Source: Hassallia byssoidea VB512170
GTDB taxonomy: Bacteria > Cyanobacteriota > Cyanobacteriia > Cyanobacteriales > Nostocaceae
Direction: 5' to 3'
Length of the DNA stretch: 32,652 bases
NCBI RefSeq assembly: GCF_000817785.2
Contig: NZ_JTCM02000071.1
Coordinates: 1-32,652 of the forward strand
Under the pieces are notes generated by a model. That model was not told the origin of the DNA. It was given only the letters and a program-made list of their open reading frames with translations, and did not search any database. Positions 7,526 to 15,425 of this stretch are shown here, one piece after another (position 1 is the first letter of the stretch; the number at the start of each line of letters is the position of its first letter). The position numbers and the translations under genes are program-made.

Positions 7526-8791
7526 TTAAAACCGTCCATTTCCCTGGACAATATGCTTGACAGTCGTCAAAGTTTCTAAACTAATCAAACCGCGTCGATG
7601 ACCTTTTTGATTAGACATTCCTAAAAATACTGAGTCTCCCCGCGAGGGGTTGCGAGAAAAACGCGGGGAAGCGTTGATGTAGGTAGAAGCGCTGTTGACT
7701 CCTAAAGCAAATTGCCGACTTTCCTGATAAGATTCGGTGACAATGCAATCGGCATGACCGCTGCTGTATTGATTAATCCAGGCGATCGCTACTTCTAAAC
7801 TATCCACCAATTTAAAGGCTACTGTCTTAGTTAAATAAGCACTTCCCCACTCAGTATCTTTAGCTAGCTGCAACTGAGGAAAGGCTTCTACTAGTTCGGC
7901 ATCTGCTTTAATTTCAAAGCCTTTTTCTTTCAAGCTGTTCCACAAAACTGCTAAGGATGACGGTAAAGCTTGGCGATGAATTAATACTTTTTCTATGGCG
8001 TTTACTGGGTCTGGTTCGCTTTGATAGCTGTCTAAAATCACTCCCCGCACCATTTCCAAACTGCCATTCAGCGACCAGTAAAGGTAACAGTTGCCCATTC
8101 CTGATTTTAACACAGGAACGGTTGACTGTCGCACTACTTGTTGTACTAAGCTAGAACGTCCGTAGGGAATGACTAAATTCAGGTATTGGTCTTGGTTGAC
8201 TAAATCTCGAATTGAAGCTCCATGTTCGGCGCTGACTAATTCTAAACAGCCTGATGGTAAATTAACTTCGGCGATCGCACTTTGCAAGGCGTTAGCGATC
8301 GCCGCGTTAGAATGACTAGCTTCAGCACCACCTTTGAGAATGATACTGTTGCCGGTTTTGATGCATAAACCTGCGGCGATCGCTCCTAAATCGGGAAACG
8401 CCTCATAAATAAATGCAATCACTCCCAAAGGCATTAACTGCGAGTAAGTTTGGGAATCGTCTAATTGATAGTCGGCGTTTCTCACCCGTCGCAGCGGATC
8501 TGGCAATTCCCCCAACCTTTGCAAAATCTCCACTGTCGTTTCTAAGCGTTGTGGAGTTAGCTTCAGCCAGTCCAAAATCAACTCAGGCACCGCCATTTCC
8601 CGACTTGCTTCTAGATCCAAGGTATTTGCCTCTAGAATGTCATCAAACGAGCGGTTAAGCGCCTCTGCCATCGCCAACACAGCGCGACTGCGATCTGCTC
8701 CCCTGGTGATGCCCAATTTGAGGGAAGCTAGATAAGCGCGAAAAGCGCTTTTCATGGGTTCGGGGCGATCGTCAAAAACTTCAATCACCAT
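7526..8791 (-). CDS. proA: Gamma-glutamyl phosphate reductase
   Basis: Catalyses the NADPH-dependent reduction of gamma-glutamyl phosphate to glutamate semialdehyde, the second step of proline synthesis in the cytosol. It has 421 residues, normal for ProA. The aldehyde-dehydrogenase-type fold shows PLGVIAFIYEAFPD (121-134), the substrate loop ILKGGAEASHSN (151-162), the catalytic cysteine C235 in KSGMGNCYLY, and the C-terminal region with ASTYINASPRFSRN. The ATG at 8791 (MVIEVFDDRPE) is chosen. A longer reading to 8989 would overlap the upstream membrane protein and add 66 residues foreign to ProA. Only 2 bp separate this ATG from the upstream stop, so translational coupling is likely. No proB is in the window. 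Confidence 0.93.
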   Translation of the reverse strand: MVIEVFDDRPEPMKSAFRAYLASLKLGITRGADRSRAVLAMAEALNRSFDDILEANTLDLEASREMAVPELILDWLKLTPQRLETTVEILQRLGELPDPLRRVRNADYQLDDSQTYSQLMPLGVIAFIYEAFPDLGAIAAGLCIKTGNSIILKGGAEASHSNAAIANALQSAIAEVNLPSGCLELVSAEHGASIRDLVNQDQYLNLVIPYGRSSLVQQVVRQSTVPVLKSGMGNCYLYWSLNGSLEMVRGVILDSYQSEPDPVNAIEKVLIHRQALPSSLAVLWNSLKEKGFEIKADAELVEAFPQLQLAKDTEWGSAYLTKTVAFKLVDSLEVAIAWINQYSSGHADCIVTESYQESRQFALGVNSASTYINASPRFSRNPSRGDSVFLGMSNQKGHRRGLISLETLTTVKHIVQGNGRF

Positions 8792-8793
8792 TG

Positions 8794-9270
8794 TTAACGT
8801 CTGTAGGTTAGCCAGACCATCAGTGCGGGTAAGATAGCCAAAAGCACCGCGACCATTGCCCAAGCAATTATGCTGGAACCATTTGCCAATTTTAGTGCTA
8901 ATGGCAGCCATATAATCACTAGCACGAAAATGATACTTAGCGCTATGGGCAGATAACTTTCTCCAAACCGAGGATGCACAACATGCCAACTAGAACCTGT
9001 CCAGCGCCAAGCTCGCTTGTAAGGATAGGTGGTGGAAAGTTGCTCTAGCACAATACCATTATCTTGCACTACAAAGATTTGCTGACAGCGATCGCAACCA
9101 AAGGCATCCGTCAACGTAATCGGAATTAAGCGTCCCCGACGACGACAGGGACACGGATATTCATTGTTAAAGTCTATTTTTTCGGCTTTTTGGGATTGCA
9201 CAACCGACTTAATAACTTGAGCGTGTTTATCAAAATATACGAGAATAACTTTCTTTATGGCAAATGCCAT
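8794..9270 (-). CDS. Zinc-ribbon membrane protein of unknown function
   Basis: A 158-residue protein not assignable to a named family. The N-terminal part has a CPC...CDRC cysteine pattern (about 40-42 and 60-63) around the short strand RRGRLIPITLTDAFG, a likely zinc ribbon. The middle (70-105) is Trp/Tyr-rich (WRWTGSSWHVVHPRFG). Two strongly hydrophobic helices lie at about 106-127 and 134-154, ending in TYRR, so the protein probably sits in a membrane with the ribbon in the cytosol. Its stop is 2 bp before the proA start, which makes a two-gene operon likely. That does not prove a role in proline synthesis. The start is ATG 9270. Confidence 0.75.
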   Translation of the reverse strand: MAFAIKKVILVYFDKHAQVIKSVVQSQKAEKIDFNNEYPCPCRRRGRLIPITLTDAFGCDRCQQIFVVQDNGIVLEQLSTTYPYKRAWRWTGSSWHVVHPRFGESYLPIALSIIFVLVIIWLPLALKLANGSSIIAWAMVAVLLAILPALMVWLTYRR

Positions 9271-9990
9271 AGGGGGTAGCTATTTTCGTAACAACTTTTT
9301 ATATCAATAGCGTAGGTAGAGAAAACTTGCCACAATTTATCTTAATGGATTTGCCTATTCACACAAATCGGACATCTGACAGCAAAGTTTTAAGAAATTC
9401 TTTCATTTGTGGCTTTCAAAGTAATGCACGTTGCCTTTTTCGCACATTTATTGTATGGGGGATATCTAGTATTGTAACGCGATCGCCAAAACTTTGTTCC
9501 GGCAACTCAATTGTGGTAGGTGTGAGCAATGTGCCGTGAATAATCTTTATTGCTAACCTTGGATTTTCTCAATATCAGTCAGTTGGTGTTAATGATTGCC
9601 CCCACATATCTTTTCTTTAATTTTATTCTCAATCAAGCGATTTGCACTCTTTAAGAATTTAATTTAACTTTCGTTACCTTTAATTAAGTCTAATACACCC
9701 TACACAAAACATGTTATCTATAATTTGACTCTTGGGCAAGAGCGATCGCCCTATAAATCAAATTGATATACCCAGGCTAAAGTTATCTAGGTTAGTGCAG
9801 ATATGGATAACGCCGCAGACATCAAAAAAATCCCCATCCTCCCTGAGTTCACGATGGGTTAAGTTGAGTCACACACTGCGTTTGACTGTATCATAAGACA
9901 GCAAATTCTTGCTCTCATTAACCCTCGTAGAGACGTTCGGTCCGGAACGTCTCTACAATATGTGTAATTTCCCAAACATGATGTAATATG
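9271..9990. other. 720-bp intergenic region
   Basis: No convincing gene. A 70-codon frame from TTG 9327 and a 19-codon frame from ATG 9803 lack ribosome sites and family resemblance. The left part must carry the promoter of the zinc-ribbon/proA operon on the minus strand. The right part holds a hairpin repeat at 9927-9956. The DNA around 9600-9760 is AT-rich. Confidence 0.6.
9927..9956. terminator. GTAGAGACG hairpin downstream of the subtilase
   Basis: GTAGAGACGTTC (9927-9938) pairs perfectly with GAACGTCTCTAC (9945-9956) around a 6-nt loop. It lies 35 bp beyond the stop of the minus-strand protease and could terminate it. A near copy lies at 15391-15417 next to the gyrA stop, so this is a dispersed palindrome used at gene ends. 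Confidence 0.65.
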
Positions 9991-11733
9991 TCATCCCAAT
10001 TTTGTCTTGAAAACTTCAGACACATTCTGCAACAACATCTCGCGCACCGAATCCAAATTATTTGGTTTTGATGACTCAGTTAAAGTTCTTGTTTTCAACT
10101 GATTTGGATCTGACTTTTCGCTCTTTAAAGCTTCGGCTAATTGCTGATAAAGTTCCGGGTTTGTCGCAAAATAAAAAGCTAACTCTTGTCCCACCTCTTT
10201 CAATCGCTGTGGTAATTGAGTTTCTGTTGTTTGCAACAGTTCAGCAAGACTAGCTTGCAGTTTCTTGTTATCTTCAACCACTTCCATAAAATTAGTTTCT
10301 TCTTGACTGTCAAATACTTGCTCCTCAAACAGATGAGCGAAAGTATCGAGTTTTCCGCTGTCTATAGCCGGATGTTGTTCTACTTGCGCTGGGGCAATAA
10401 TTGAACGAGTAATATCATCAGGTAATGGTGCTGCGAGGACTTTTTCTGCATTAACAATTCCTGCACCAAATTTATTCGGCTTCCATGTAGGAAATTGCTC
10501 GCAACTATCACGCAAAATTTGATTAAAGATAAAAGGAATTTTTTCGGCTCCATAGCGTTGGATGAGTTGATCTCTTCCATGATATGACAACCATAAAGCC
10601 GCTATACCCGCGACTTGGGGAGTACATAAAGAAGTGCCGGTACCTGGTTCAACGTCATATTCAATTTCACCGTTTTTCTTTTTAGTTTTTGCACACCAAA
10701 CTCCATCACAAGGCGCCGTGACATCAACTTGCTGTCCCCGCGCTGAACCCTTCCAGATTTCACGCTGCACATCACAGCCAGTAACAGCAATCACTTCTTC
10801 ATAGGCAGCGGGCCAAACTACGTAAGGAACAAAGTTACCAGCAGCTGCTACTATAATTAAACCTCGTTTTTGAGCATAAGTTATCGCACTTCGCAGCCGT
10901 TTGTTGAACAAACCACTACCCAAGCTAATTGAGAGGACATGAGCACCATTATCCGCTGCATACTCGATCGCTTTAGCTAGATTAACTACGCTCAACAGTA
11001 TAACTGAGTAACATACTCGTAAAGGTATTATTTTCGCGCCCGGAGCTACTCCCGTCATTCCTTTTCCGCTTGGATAATTGCGTTGTGCTCCTCTTGGACT
11101 ACTCATCAAACTAGATGTGTATGTACCGTGACTTGGAGCGGGTAACAATACCCCTGAAGGTGCTTCGAGTTCGTCTTTAGCGTCTTTGTCGTTCTTGAGA
11201 AAATCGTAGCCTTTTTTTACAAGTATATTGGTAATAATTTCCGGGTGTTGGGTATAACCTGTATCCGGTAGCCCGATAATAATTCCGTGTCCTGGTGGTC
11301 GATTCGGGTCAGGGAAAAAGCGTGACCATGCCTCAAATACGCGCATCTGTTTGAGACTCCATTCGACATCAGTGTTAAGATTATCTATTGAGCGTTCCAT
11401 GACAACTTCAGGCTCAAGATTGAAGTCTTGGCGATCGCTTAAAGGAACTGCAAACAATGGCTGTGCATCCACAACTCCTGGTTGAGAACGCAGATTATAA
11501 GACTTATCCCAAGCATCTTTGACTGACAAAACTTCTTTGTTAAGAGTGACTTCAAACTCAGTCAGATTATCACCGATTTCTTCAACATTCCAATCTAAAC
11601 CAAATGCTTCGGTGACGATTTCCTGGACTCTTTGCTTTTGTCCCGGCATTGCCATCTCTAGAAAAAATCCTTCAAACTTAGGACTTAAGTCATTTGGATT
11701 GTTTAGGCGATCGCTAATATCCATAAAATTCAC
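9991..11733 (-). CDS. Subtilisin-like serine protease (S8 family)
   Basis: A 580-residue subtilase with a complete triad: D157 in GLPDTG, H202 in SHGTYTSS and S368 in GTGTSLCTPQVAG; N300 in AAAGN is the oxyanion asparagine. A domain of about 120 residues precedes the catalytic core and may act as an inhibitor or propeptide-like domain. There is no signal peptide or membrane helix. The enzyme should therefore be cytosolic unless exported by another route. After the core (to about 430) comes a charged helical tail of about 150 residues. GTSLCTP replaces the usual GTSMATP, with a Cys next to the nucleophile loop. The ATG at 11733 follows AAAGGTG at good spacing. It stands alone, with the promoter expected in 11734-12159. 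Confidence 0.88.
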   Translation of the reverse strand: MNFMDISDRLNNPNDLSPKFEGFFLEMAMPGQKQRVQEIVTEAFGLDWNVEEIGDNLTEFEVTLNKEVLSVKDAWDKSYNLRSQPGVVDAQPLFAVPLSDRQDFNLEPEVVMERSIDNLNTDVEWSLKQMRVFEAWSRFFPDPNRPPGHGIIIGLPDTGYTQHPEIITNILVKKGYDFLKNDKDAKDELEAPSGVLLPAPSHGTYTSSLMSSPRGAQRNYPSGKGMTGVAPGAKIIPLRVCYSVILLSVVNLAKAIEYAADNGAHVLSISLGSGLFNKRLRSAITYAQKRGLIIVAAAGNFVPYVVWPAAYEEVIAVTGCDVQREIWKGSARGQQVDVTAPCDGVWCAKTKKKNGEIEYDVEPGTGTSLCTPQVAGIAALWLSYHGRDQLIQRYGAEKIPFIFNQILRDSCEQFPTWKPNKFGAGIVNAEKVLAAPLPDDITRSIIAPAQVEQHPAIDSGKLDTFAHLFEEQVFDSQEETNFMEVVEDNKKLQASLAELLQTTETQLPQRLKEVGQELAFYFATNPELYQQLAEALKSEKSDPNQLKTRTLTESSKPNNLDSVREMLLQNVSEVFKTKLG

Positions 11734-12159
11734 CTTTAGTAATATAGCAGATACAAGACTTACGTAACTGTTGCAGCACCCACGAGTTGAAAAAAGACTG
11801 GAGAAGTCAGTGGTTCATCTAAGCGTGAGATAACCGCCTATTACATGCTAAAAACATCTGCATTTTAACCGTTTTTAGGTTCTGATTTGACAAATTACTA
11901 CGTATATTTACATTTTGCAAAGTATGTGCATTTAGAAAAAATTAACTTTTACACTGCATAATCTTGCATAATTTCCATTGCTCAGTCGTTAACTTAACAA
12001 TCGGCTACTATCTACTGAATGCGCTGATAATATTTTTGAGAATGCAAATACAAGCCATCAACTGCTAGAAATATTAATTATTTTTAAATCTTAATAATTG
12101 AATCCAAGATTATTGTTAATATTTATGAGTAACATTTTGTTTAATTAGGGTAATAAAAG
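11734..12159. promoter_or_regulatory. Divergent intergenic region, subtilase / Mop gene
   Basis: 426 bp without a credible ORF and AT-rich, especially 12040-12159. It separates the minus-strand protease from the plus-strand Mop gene, so it should contain both promoters. No well-formed regulator site was recognised. Confidence 0.5.
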
Positions 12160-12369
12160 ATGAAAATTAGCGCACGCAATGCTATCAAAGCTACTGTGAA
12201 AAAAATTGAACCAGGCTCTATTAATACTGAAGTAGTATTAGAAATAGCACCTGGAGTAGAAATAACAGCAATAATTACAAAACATTCAGGAGAGACGCTA
12301 GGACTTGCAGAAGGCAAAGAAGCTTATGCAGTAATTAAATCAACCGATGTAATGGTAGCTGTAGAATAG
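12160..12369 (+). CDS. Molbindin (single Mop/TOBE domain)
   Basis: A 69-residue protein made of one Mop/TOBE domain. It begins MKISARNAIKATVKKIEPG and ends AYAVIKSTDVMVAVE, the hallmark first strand and last helix-strand of molbindins. These small cytosolic proteins oligomerise and bind molybdate or tungstate at subunit interfaces, serving as storage or buffering. The length fits a single-domain molbindin. AGGG lies about 12 nt before the ATG, a weak ribosome site. It converges with a second Mop-containing gene 164 bp away, and a shared hairpin sits between them. No molybdate transporter (modABC) is in the window. Confidence 0.85.
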   Translation: MKISARNAIKATVKKIEPGSINTEVVLEIAPGVEITAIITKHSGETLGLAEGKEAYAVIKSTDVMVAVE

Positions 12370-12405
12370 ATATTTAGCGACTAGATCAACAAACGATTTA
12401 GATTT

Positions 12406-12438
12406 AGAAACCCGACTTATTAAAGAAGTCGGGTTTCT
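12406..12438. terminator. Bidirectional terminator between the two Mop genes
   Basis: AGAAACCCGACTT (12406-12418) pairs perfectly with AAGTCGGGTTTCT (12426-12438) across a 7-nt loop. It sits between the converging molbindin and RHH-TOBE genes. The AAA/TTT arms at the stem base allow termination in either direction. Confidence 0.75.
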
Positions 12439-12533
12439 GGGCATGGTTGTCACTTTGAGAAAATACAAAATTAAATTTTGCTGCCAATATTTAAATTCTT
12501 AATTATTAGAAACTCAAAGAAATTAACGGTTCT

Positions 12534-12974
12534 TCAGTCCTTAGCGATCGCAATATCGCTGGACTTAATCAGCGCATATGCTTCTGTTCCCTCATATAGT
12601 TCTAAATCATCCGCTGATGCTGTAGTAATAACCGATGTTAACTCAACTTCGTGAATTACCTTTATCGTCACTTGACTGTTAACTTCTCCGCGAATAACTT
12701 GTTTTACCACACCTTTAAGAATATTGCGAGAGCTAACTTTTAAAGGTTTCTTTTGAGTACTAATTTCTATGCGTGGAGTATCAGCACCTTTTTTCTTTGT
12801 TTGCTTGGTTGGTGGTGGTGCTGACGGTGGAGAGGAAAGCGTATTTAAACCCCGCACTAGTTCCCGCAAAATCTCCGTCTTAGTGCGCTGAGACTGCTGA
12901 CAGAACTCTTCGAGAATTTTCCGTTCCTCGTCAGATGTTTGAAAAGTGATCCATCCTTGTTCTTTTCTTGGCAT
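12534..12974 (-). CDS. Ribbon-helix-helix / Mop (TOBE) fusion, candidate oxyanion-responsive regulator
   Basis: 146 residues in two parts. Residues 1-45 (MPRKEQGWITFQTSDEERK...) look like a ribbon-helix-helix DNA-binding unit: a short strand WITFQTS, a helix DEERKILEEFCQQSQ, then TKTEILRELVRGL. A Pro/Lys-rich linker follows (48-75). Residues 78-146 form a Mop/TOBE domain beginning KVSSRNILKGVVKQV and ending EAYALIKSSDIAIAKD, similar to the neighbouring molbindin. The inferred role is a molybdate- or tungstate-sensing transcription factor with a different DNA-binding part from ModE, which has a winged helix. The ATG at 12974 is preferred to GTG 13028, whose extension would run through operator-like palindromes. 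No Shine-Dalgarno is visible, because a palindrome occupies that position. Confidence 0.75.
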   Translation of the reverse strand: MPRKEQGWITFQTSDEERKILEEFCQQSQRTKTEILRELVRGLNTLSSPPSAPPPTKQTKKKGADTPRIEISTQKKPLKVSSRNILKGVVKQVIRGEVNSQVTIKVIHEVELTSVITTASADDLELYEGTEAYALIKSSDIAIAKD

Positions 12975-12979
12975 ATTTA

Positions 12980-13027
12980 TACCAATTTTATTGGTAATTT
13001 TTTCGTTGTGCTGGTAAGATACTACCA
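12980..13027 (-). promoter_or_regulatory. Two TGGTA/TACCA palindromes, candidate operators
   Basis: TACCAAT-ttt-ATTGGTA (12980-12996) and TGGTA-agatac-TACCA (13012-13027) lie just upstream of the RHH-TOBE start. Their centres are 31.5 bp apart, three helical turns, so two dimers would sit on the same face of the DNA. The first palindrome occupies the ribosome-binding position. Autoregulation by the RHH protein is inferred. Confidence 0.5.
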
Positions 13028-13065
13028 AGCGTTAATTTTACGCAAAAAGTTTCTTTAATTACAAT

Positions 13066-13239
13066 TTGACCATAAAAAGCAGACGAATTCTGGCTTTCAT
13101 TAGCATAATGCTGGCAATTAACTTGCCGCTGCTAACTCCATCTTCTGTAGTAGCACAATTTAACTGCACCTTGCTGGTATCAGGTGGATACTTTCAAGCT
13201 AGCAGGACAGGTAGTTCTGTGGTACTCGCAGCATTTTAG
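13066..13239 (+). CDS. Possible secreted 57-residue peptide or gene remnant
   Basis: An open frame from TTG 13066 to TAG 13237 encodes a basic start (TIKSRR), a hydrophobic stretch (ILAFISIMLAINLPLL) and SSVVAQF, which looks like a signal peptidase site after VVA. Only about 25 residues follow. There is no visible ribosome site, and the first ATG lies inside the hydrophobic core. It may be the broken 5' end of an exported-protein gene rather than a working one. Confidence 0.25.
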   Translation: MTIKSRRILAFISIMLAINLPLLTPSSVVAQFNCTLLVSGGYFQASRTGSSVVLAAF

Positions 13240-13303
13240 CAAAAAACGGTCTAGTCTTGATAGTGCCAAAGAAAGTTGGCGGTATAACGATTTGATTTGA
13301 TTG

Positions 13304-13465
13304 CTAGCTTCTGTCTGCTTCCCAAAATAGTAATAAACCACCGATAAAAACCACAAGGAAAGCGACTGGAAATATATTTCCATTTACTATTGCTGAACTA
13401 AATACGGCTGCTATTAAACTGATACCAAACACGATAATTACCAAACCTAAAGATTTTCTTACCAT
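13304..13465 (-). CDS. Small two-helix membrane protein (53 residues)
   Basis: A 53-codon frame from ATG 13465 to TAG 13304. It encodes MVRKSLG, a hydrophobic helix (about 6-26), a short NGN turn (28-30), a second hydrophobic helix (about 31-49) and a charged end, EADRS. AAGGG lies 13 nt upstream of the ATG, a slightly distant ribosome site. The positive N-terminus, two clean helices and polar turn argue that it is coded. It resembles the many unnamed small membrane proteins of cyanobacteria; no function is recognised. It stands alone between the RHH-TOBE gene and lnt. Confidence 0.55.
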   Translation of the reverse strand: MVRKSLGLVIIVFGISLIAAVFSSAIVNGNIFPVAFLVVFIGGLLLFWEADRS

Positions 13466-13676
13466 AGATTTCAAACACCCTTGAAATATTTATGCAAGTT
13501 TTAGCTTTTCATCAGCTAGCGATATAATTAAACCTTCATATGAGAGCGCAAACATTATCAAATTGAAATGGTAACATCACTCGTCACATCTGTTGAAATC
13601 TGCAAACCTGGATTTTAATTGTGCAAGTTGAAAAATATCTGAAATAAAAGATACAATTTTCTATGCTTATTTGTAG

Positions 13677-13694
13677 TAAGGGCTTCAGCCCTTA
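13677..13694. repeat. Short palindrome TAAGGGC-ttca-GCCCTTA
   Basis: A perfect 7-bp stem (13677-13683 with 13688-13694) in the GTAGTAAGGGC context. It lies about 70 bp beyond the lnt stop and could help end lnt transcription. The same GTAGTAAG lead-in starts the repeat at about 21187. The rest of 13466-13762 shows no gene. Confidence 0.55.
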
Positions 13695-13762
13695 AAACCG
13701 AAGTTATGAGGGATAGAGCTGCTCACTACCAATCAAGAGAGTATTTTCTGTTTACAGATAAT

Positions 13763-15355
13763 TCAATCTGTTTTTACCTGTCTTTCTAGAAACCACGCTA
13801 ACGCGGCTAATCCTAATAATAATGGTGTCAACCAATCGCCCCAACGTACATAAAAAGTCTGCGTTTGTCGGCGATAAATTGTTTCGACGTGAGTTTCGTA
13901 AGTATTGTGTCCAGATATCCACAAAGTTCTGCCGTGAGGATCAACAAAAGCTGAATATCCCGTATTCGTTGCCCGCACTCCCCATCTATCAGTTTCAATT
14001 GCCCGCATGATATCTTGGGCATGGTGTTGAGCGGGCATGGCAGCGCTGTAATGGGCATCGTTAGAAGGGCTAAGTATAAATTGTCCACCTGCGGCAGCTT
14101 GACGGCGGAATTGTTCGGAAAAAGCAGATTCGTAACAAATACCAACAATAGCACGACCAAAAGGTGTGTTAAATACTTGATTTGATGAGCCGGGAACTTG
14201 GTGTTCGTCTAAAGGTGATAACCGCTGAATAATACCACCTAAAATTTCCTCAAAGGGAACATACTCGCCAATAGGAACTAACTTTGCTTTGTCGTAACGG
14301 CTGAAAATTTCTCCGTTACCAGTAAAGGTAAATAAGCTATTTGTATAACTGCGTCCTCGTTCTCCAAAAGCGCCAATCCAAGCAACTACGCCTTTTTCTC
14401 GTATTGCTGAGATGAGGGAAGTATTCTTTAAGTCACGCTGGAAAAAAGGTAAAGCTCCTTCTGGAGTTAAAACTGCATTTATACCTTGATTTGCTAATGT
14501 TAAATATCCAGTAGTGTAACCTTCAATAGCGCGACGAAAACCTTCAGGGTAAAGCTTGATTTCGTTGGGGACATTCCCCTGAATAATTCCTACTTTTAAG
14601 GCGGTTTCTGGTGGTTGCGTGAGGGGACGGCTGTATAAACTAAAGCCGATGAGGTGGATAATAAGGCAAAAGGCAAAAGGTAGAAGGTAGAAGAAAGAAT
14701 TTTTACTTCTACCTTCTACCTTTTTACTTTTTCCTTGTATCCAAGCTTCGGCAACCAAGCCATTCACGGCGACAATTGCCGCTGTCACCGCACTTGAGCC
14801 TGAAAGTTGACCTAAATGTAAAATTACGAGATTATACGGAGCTTGAGTGTAAGAAATAGTAGTCCACCACAAAGCGCCATTACTCCAAAGTGATTCTAAC
14901 CCGCACCAAAGGGCTGTGCCAATGAGAAGGCGAGTAAATTTATTTTGGCTGGAAATCGTTCTCATGGCGATCGCCCAAATAGCGACTAATGCGGCACCCC
15001 ACAAAGTTATGAATGTCCAACAAAATAAGGCTATTCCCAAACTCGCCAACCAAGGAACGCCCATCCAAGTCATCGGATGAATTCCAGTAATCCAGGATAG
15101 GGCAAGACCGTGATAACCTATACCCCACAATAAAGGGGAAAGGGGAAAGGGGAAAGGGGAAAGGGGAAAATTCTTTCTTTTCCCTTCTAACTTTTTACTT
15201 TCTTCTATAACTAATACCCATAGGGGGGCTAGGGCTATCCAAGCTAAGAACCATGCATTAAATGGGGCAACGGTAAGCCCCATAAAAATACCGCTAATTA
15301 AAGCAGCTATGAGTTTTGAGTTATGAGTTTTGAATTGGAAATTTTTTAAACTCAT
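13763..15355 (-). CDS. lnt: Apolipoprotein N-acyltransferase
   Basis: Adds the third acyl chain to the N-terminal cysteine of lipoproteins in the plasma membrane. It has 530 residues. The N-terminal half is membrane helices, and the C-terminal half is a nitrilase-like domain with the full triad: E299 in TPEGALPFF, K358 in YDKAKLVPIGEY and C407 in GICYES. Two stretches look foreign: about 52-74 (KKLEGKRKNFPLSPFPFP) and about 208-228 (KSKKVEGRSKNSFF). They are read in frame from heptamer-type repeats, fall in loops between helices, and keep the frame open. The N-terminus also derives from repeat-like DNA, so GGAG 12 nt before ATG 15355 is the main support for the start. It is followed upstream by gyrA on the same strand, with a hairpin between. 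Confidence 0.9.
   Translation of the reverse strand: MSLKNFQFKTHNSKLIAALISGIFMGLTVAPFNAWFLAWIALAPLWVLVIEESKKLEGKRKNFPLSPFPFPLSPLLWGIGYHGLALSWITGIHPMTWMGVPWLASLGIALFCWTFITLWGAALVAIWAIAMRTISSQNKFTRLLIGTALWCGLESLWSNGALWWTTISYTQAPYNLVILHLGQLSGSSAVTAAIVAVNGLVAEAWIQGKSKKVEGRSKNSFFYLLPFAFCLIIHLIGFSLYSRPLTQPPETALKVGIIQGNVPNEIKLYPEGFRRAIEGYTTGYLTLANQGINAVLTPEGALPFFQRDLKNTSLISAIREKGVVAWIGAFGERGRSYTNSLFTFTGNGEIFSRYDKAKLVPIGEYVPFEEILGGIIQRLSPLDEHQVPGSSNQVFNTPFGRAIVGICYESAFSEQFRRQAAAGGQFILSPSNDAHYSAAMPAQHHAQDIMRAIETDRWGVRATNTGYSAFVDPHGRTLWISGHNTYETHVETIYRRQTQTFYVRWGDWLTPLLLGLAALAWFLERQVKTD
14675..14724 (-). repeat. 19-bp inverted repeat inside lnt
   Basis: AAAAGGTAGAAGGTAGAAG (14675-14693) and its exact complement (14706-14724) lie within the lnt coding region and are made of AAGGTAG heptamers. 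Read in frame they give the extra loop around residues 208-228. Confidence 0.85.
15134..15202 (-). repeat. GGGGAAA heptamer array inside lnt
   Basis: Five GGGGAAA units (15134-15169) plus adjoining AAGTTAGAAGG-type sequence are read through in frame by lnt as the FPLSPFPFPLSP segment. A multiple of seven bases can shift frame, so copy number here would decide whether lnt is intact. Confidence 0.85.
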
Positions 15356-15390
15356 AACTCTTACTCCGTTCTTTTAACTCCTAACTTTTG

Positions 15391-15419
15391 TACAGACGTT
15401 CGGTGTGGAACGTCTCTAC
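15391..15419 (-). terminator. Hairpin after gyrA
   Basis: AGACGTTC (15394-15401) pairs with GAACGTCT (15408-15415), a variant of the repeat at 9927-9956. It lies 7 bp beyond the gyrA stop on the minus strand, so it may terminate gyrA before lnt. Confidence 0.55.
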
Positions 15420-15425
15420 TCCCAA

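Noticed and set aside
8792-8989. 66-residue N-terminal extension of ProA
   Set aside because: Lies in another frame of the upstream membrane-protein gene and is unlike ProA.
9327-9539. 70-codon frame from a TTG start
   Set aside because: No Shine-Dalgarno, no domain-like pattern, mixed composition typical of chance frames.
9803-9862. 19-codon frame starting MDNAADIKK
   Set aside because: Too short and with only a weak ribosome site; no neighbour it could lead into.
13180-13383. 67-codon minus-strand frame
   Set aside because: Overlaps the better-supported 53-residue membrane protein in another frame.
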